NCBI GenBank assembly: GCA_910589675.1
Contig: CAJUTO010000003.1
Span: 50,760-114,759 of the forward strand
Length of the DNA stretch: 64,000 bases
DNA from: an uncultured Lactobacillus sp.
GTDB taxonomy: Bacteria; Bacillota; Bacilli; Lactobacillales; Lactobacillaceae
Direction: 5' to 3'
Positions 61,820-64,000 of the stretch are shown piece after piece. The translations under genes and the position numbers were made by a program. The notes under the pieces are model-generated. The model was not told the origin of the DNA. It made no database searches and worked only from the letters and a program-made list of their open reading frames with translations. Each line of letters starts with the position of its first letter. The stretch's first letter is position 1.

Positions 61820-62370
61820 TGTTAGAATCAAAACGAATTTATTTGCGAAATGTATCTGAAAACGATGCTCCAATTTTATTAAAATGGGGTAAAGATCAAA
61901 GTTATCATGATAGTGCTGGTTTTGGTAGCTACGAGAATTTAGCGGAAGCCAAAAAAGTAGCCAAGCAATATACCATGCGCAAAAATAGTTACTTGATTTG
62001 TTTAAAAGAAAACGATCAGGTCGTCGGCTTAATCGAATTAAATGAACGTGGGATGGATGAAAGAAGCGGGCTGCTTAAGACTAAAGAATTAGGCTTTTTA
62101 ATGGATAAAGATTACCGCCAAAAAGGTTTGATGACCGAAGCTATTAATTTAGTAGTTAAAGACGCTTTTATTAATTTAGATCAAAATGAAATTTGGGCCG
62201 GAACTTTTGAAAATAATCTCAAATCGCAAAATTTATTGAAAAAGCTAGGCTTTAAATACATTTATGAAATCGACTATAGCCAAATTAGCGATCTTTTTTC
62301 GTATAAGGAAAAATACTATTTGCTCAAAAAAACAGAATGGCTTAAAATAGAACAAAACACGAAATCCTAA
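61819..62370 (+). CDS. GNAT acetyltransferase, RimJ/RimL type
   Basis: The 183-aa product opens with ESKRIYLRNVSENDAPILLKW, the usual start of RimJ/RimL-like acetyltransferases. It continues with VVGLIELNERG, then ELGFLMDKDYRQKGLMTEAI with the acetyl-CoA loop, and AGTFENNLKSQNLLKKLGFKY. Targets may be ribosomal proteins, antibiotics or small molecules. Translation is coupled to the VTT gene by a one-base overlap. The serS promoter lies within its last codons. Confidence 0.87.
   Translation: MLESKRIYLRNVSENDAPILLKWGKDQSYHDSAGFGSYENLAEAKKVAKQYTMRKNSYLICLKENDQVVGLIELNERGMDERSGLLKTKELGFLMDKDYRQKGLMTEAINLVVKDAFINLDQNEIWAGTFENNLKSQNLLKKLGFKYIYEIDYSQISDLFSYKEKYYLLKKTEWLKIEQNTKS
62320..62348 (+). 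promoter_or_regulatory. Promoter of the serS T-box transcript
   Basis: TTGCTC (62320-62325) and TAAAAT (62343-62348) at 17-base spacing, inside the end of the acetyltransferase gene. Confidence 0.55.
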
Positions 62371-62379
62371 GACTACTTC

Positions 62380-62573
62380 AGAGAGTTCGCGGTTGGTGTG
62401 AGCGAACGGATGTCGTTTCCAGATTTCTAAATGTGGGCAATTAATAGTTGCACGGCTTGGCGCCGTTATTCGCCTTATAATGAAGTGCAGCCGTTTAGGC
62501 TGAAGATGGGTGGTACCGCGAAGTCGTGACAGAGCCGATTCGTCCCAATTTAGGGATGGACGGCTCTTTTTTA
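62380..62573 (+). promoter_or_regulatory. T-box riboswitch of serS
   Basis: Stem I shows CAGAGAG and a GGTTGGTG distal loop; the specifier side reads TTTCCAGA, giving Ser codon TCC. The T-box GGGTGGTACCGCG is at 62508-62520. The terminator pairs GAGCCG...CGTCCC with GGGATGGACGGCTC and ends in a T run at 62566-62572. It raises serS expression when tRNA-Ser is uncharged. Confidence 0.9.
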
Positions 62574-62588
62574 TGGAGGTTTTTATAA

Positions 62589-63896
62589 ATGCTAGATATA
62601 AAAGTAATTCGTGAGAATCTTGATTGGGCTAAGGATAAGCTTGCAACTCGTGGAATTAAGCCAGAAGAATTGGATGAATTAATTCAAATTGATGCAAGAC
62701 GTCGCGAAGCTTTAAATGAAAGTGAACAATTAAAAGCAGAACGTAACAATGTTTCAAAGAAGATTGGTGAAGCAAAGCGTAATAAAGAGGACGCTAGCGA
62801 TGCCATTAAATCAATGAAAGAAGTAAGTAACAAGATTAAAGATCTCGATAATGAAATTAGAGATTTATCTGAAAAGCAAGAATATATCTTGCTTCGTTTA
62901 CCAAACTTCCCAGCTGATTCTGATCCAATTGGTCCTGATGAAAGCTATAACGAAGAAGTTCGTAAGTGGGAAGAACCTACTAAATTTGATTTCAAACCAA
63001 AAGCTCATTGGGATCTTGGTACTGACTTAGATATTCTTGATTGGGACCGCGGTGCTAAAGTTTCTGGTGCTCGTTTTGTTTACTATAAGGGAGCTGGTGC
63101 GCTTTTAGAACGCGCTGTATTTAACTTCTTCTTAGATGAAAACACCAAAGAAGGATATACAGAAATTATTCCACCTTACCTTGTAAATGACGCTTCAATG
63201 CAAGGAACGGGCCAATTCCCTAAATTCCGCGAAGACGTATACACTATTGTAGATAACGATGATCCAGACAAGCCACGTGACTTGACGCTTATTCCAACTG
63301 CCGAAGTTCCACTTGTTAACTACTTCCGTGATGAAATTATTCATGAAGATAAGCTTCCAATTAACGTTACTGCAATGTCTCCAGCCTTTAGAAGTGAAGC
63401 AGGTTCAGCTGGCCGTGATACGCGCGGTTTAATTAGAATGCACGAATTTAGAAAAGTTGAAATGGTTAAGATTTGTAAGCCAGATGAATCTTGGGATGAA
63501 CTTGAAAAGTTGACCCACAATGCTGAACATCTTCTTCAAAAGCTTGGTTTGCCATACCATGTAGTTGCTCTTTCAACGGGGGATGCAAGCTTTACTAGTG
63601 CCAAGACTTATGATCTTGAAGTTTGGATGCCATATCAAGATAAGTATCGTGAAATTTCAAGTTGTTCAAACTGTACTGATTTCCAAGCTCGTCGCGCCCA
63701 AATTAGATACCGTGGAGAAGATGGCAAGCTTCATTTGGTTCATACTTTAAATGGTTCAGGACTTGCTGTAGGTAGAACTGTTGCCGCTATTTTAGAAAAT
63801 TATCAAAATGAAGATGGTAGTGTTACTGTACCTGAAGTTTTAGTTCCTTACATGAATGGTATGAAGAAGATCACTAAACAACCTAGTTTAATTTAA
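62589..63896 (+). CDS. serS: Seryl-tRNA synthetase
   Basis: The class II synthetase charges tRNA-Ser. The N-terminal coiled-coil arm (residues about 30-105) that grips the tRNA long variable arm is present. Motif 2 is in [16 protein letters not shown] and motif 3 in [16 protein letters not shown], with TAEVPL and [16 protein letters not shown] between. The 435-aa length is typical. GGAGG lies nine bases before the ATG. Control is by the T-box leader. Confidence 0.97.
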   Translation: MLDIKVIRENLDWAKDKLATRGIKPEELDELIQIDARRREALNESEQLKAERNNVSKKIGEAKRNKEDASDAIKSMKEVSNKIKDLDNEIRDLSEKQEYILLRLPNFPADSDPIGPDESYNEEVRKWEEPTKFDFKPKAHWDLGTDLDILDWDRGAKVSGARFVYYKGAGALLERAVFNFFLDENTKEGYTEIIPPYLVNDASMQGTGQFPKFREDVYTIVDNDDPDKPRDLTLIPTAEVPLVNYFRDEIIHEDKLPINVTAMSPAFRSEAGSAGRDTRGLIRMHEFRKVEMVKICKPDESWDELEKLTHNAEHLLQKLGLPYHVVALSTGDASFTSAKTYDLEVWMPYQDKYREISSCSNCTDFQARRAQIRYRGEDGKLHLVHTLNGSGLAVGRTVAAILENYQNEDGSVTVPEVLVPYMNGMKKITKQPSLI

Positions 63897-63913
63897 TAAA
63901 AAATATTCGTATG

Positions 63914-63957
63914 AAGCCTTGATAGCAAAGAGTTTGCTGTTAAGGCTTTATTTTTTT
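63914..63957 (+). terminator. Terminator after serS
   Basis: AAGCCTTGATAGCAAA pairs at all 16 positions (two as G-U) with TTTGCTGTTAAGGCTT, then a T run. Confidence 0.92.
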
Positions 63958-63969
63958 ATCAAAAAGTAC

Positions 63970-63998
63970 TTGCCAAAAAAGAATAAATCAGGTATATT
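63970..63998 (+). promoter_or_regulatory. Promoter for a gene beyond the window
   Basis: TTGCCA (63970-63975) and TATATT (63993-63998) at 17-base spacing. Confidence 0.5.
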
Positions 63999-64000
63999 AA

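Overview
The window looks like chromosome of a low-GC Gram-positive lactic acid bacterium, most likely the Lactobacillus johnsonii/gasseri group. The basis is AT-rich DNA, strong AAGGAGG-type ribosome binding sites, T-box leaders, lactobacillar peptidases (pepI, pepT, pepD), a nucleoside deoxyribosyltransferase, and a two-transporter plus bile salt hydrolase locus of the cbsT1-cbsT2-cbsH type described in L. johnsonii 100-100. I see no rRNA, tRNA, CRISPR array, insertion sequence or integrase. All gene names rest on recognising motifs by eye; no database search was run.

Layout. 0-4 kb: an uncharacterised protein, a membrane protein and a DUF4767-like lipoprotein, then galU. 4-13.4 kb: an unusual envelope and DNA-handling stretch. 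It holds a structured leader RNA, an orphan VirD4/TraG-like ATPase without membrane anchor, a serine hydrolase, a membrane-tethered amidase_2-fold protein that has lost its zinc ligands, a NERD-domain membrane protein, an operon of two proteins sharing a small Ada-like domain plus a secreted DNA/RNA nuclease, and a TcaA-like protein. 13.4-20.6 kb: a DUF4145-like protein, a Bce-type ABC pair, a histidine phosphatase, a matrixin-like metalloprotease and HelD. 20.6-23.6 kb: an amino acid ABC transporter behind a T-box leader whose stem III/antiterminator/terminator module is duplicated.

23.6-36.2 kb: SGNH hydrolase, coaA, efp, two PepSY proteins flanking DUF1304/MarR/PaiA-like genes, the bile salt locus, pepI, an ABC exporter and a PAS protein. 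36.3-43.8 kb: pnuC, pepT, DUF3290/DUF421, a degenerate class-M sirtuin, a DEDDh exonuclease with BRCT domain, a second nuclease and pepD. 44-49.5 kb: a Ugp-like ABC operon with a metallo-beta-lactamase-fold gene inserted between permease and binding-protein genes. 49.6-57.3 kb: corA, a class A beta-lactamase-fold protein with all three catalytic motifs replaced, a TetR regulator with a very large MMPL transporter carrying about 530 residues of heptad repeats, and a zinc-ribbon membrane protein. 57.3-64 kb: succinate-semialdehyde dehydrogenase, nucleoside deoxyribosyltransferase, a hydrolase with an Rgg-like regulator, a TVP38-family protein, an acetyltransferase, and serS behind its own T-box.

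Themes. Three proteins keep an enzyme fold but appear to have lost the catalytic residues (amidase_2 at 7 kb, sirtuin at 40 kb, class A beta-lactamase at 51 kb). The best candidates for undescribed biology are the 3.9-13.4 kb region and the pnuC/sirtuin/exonuclease cluster.
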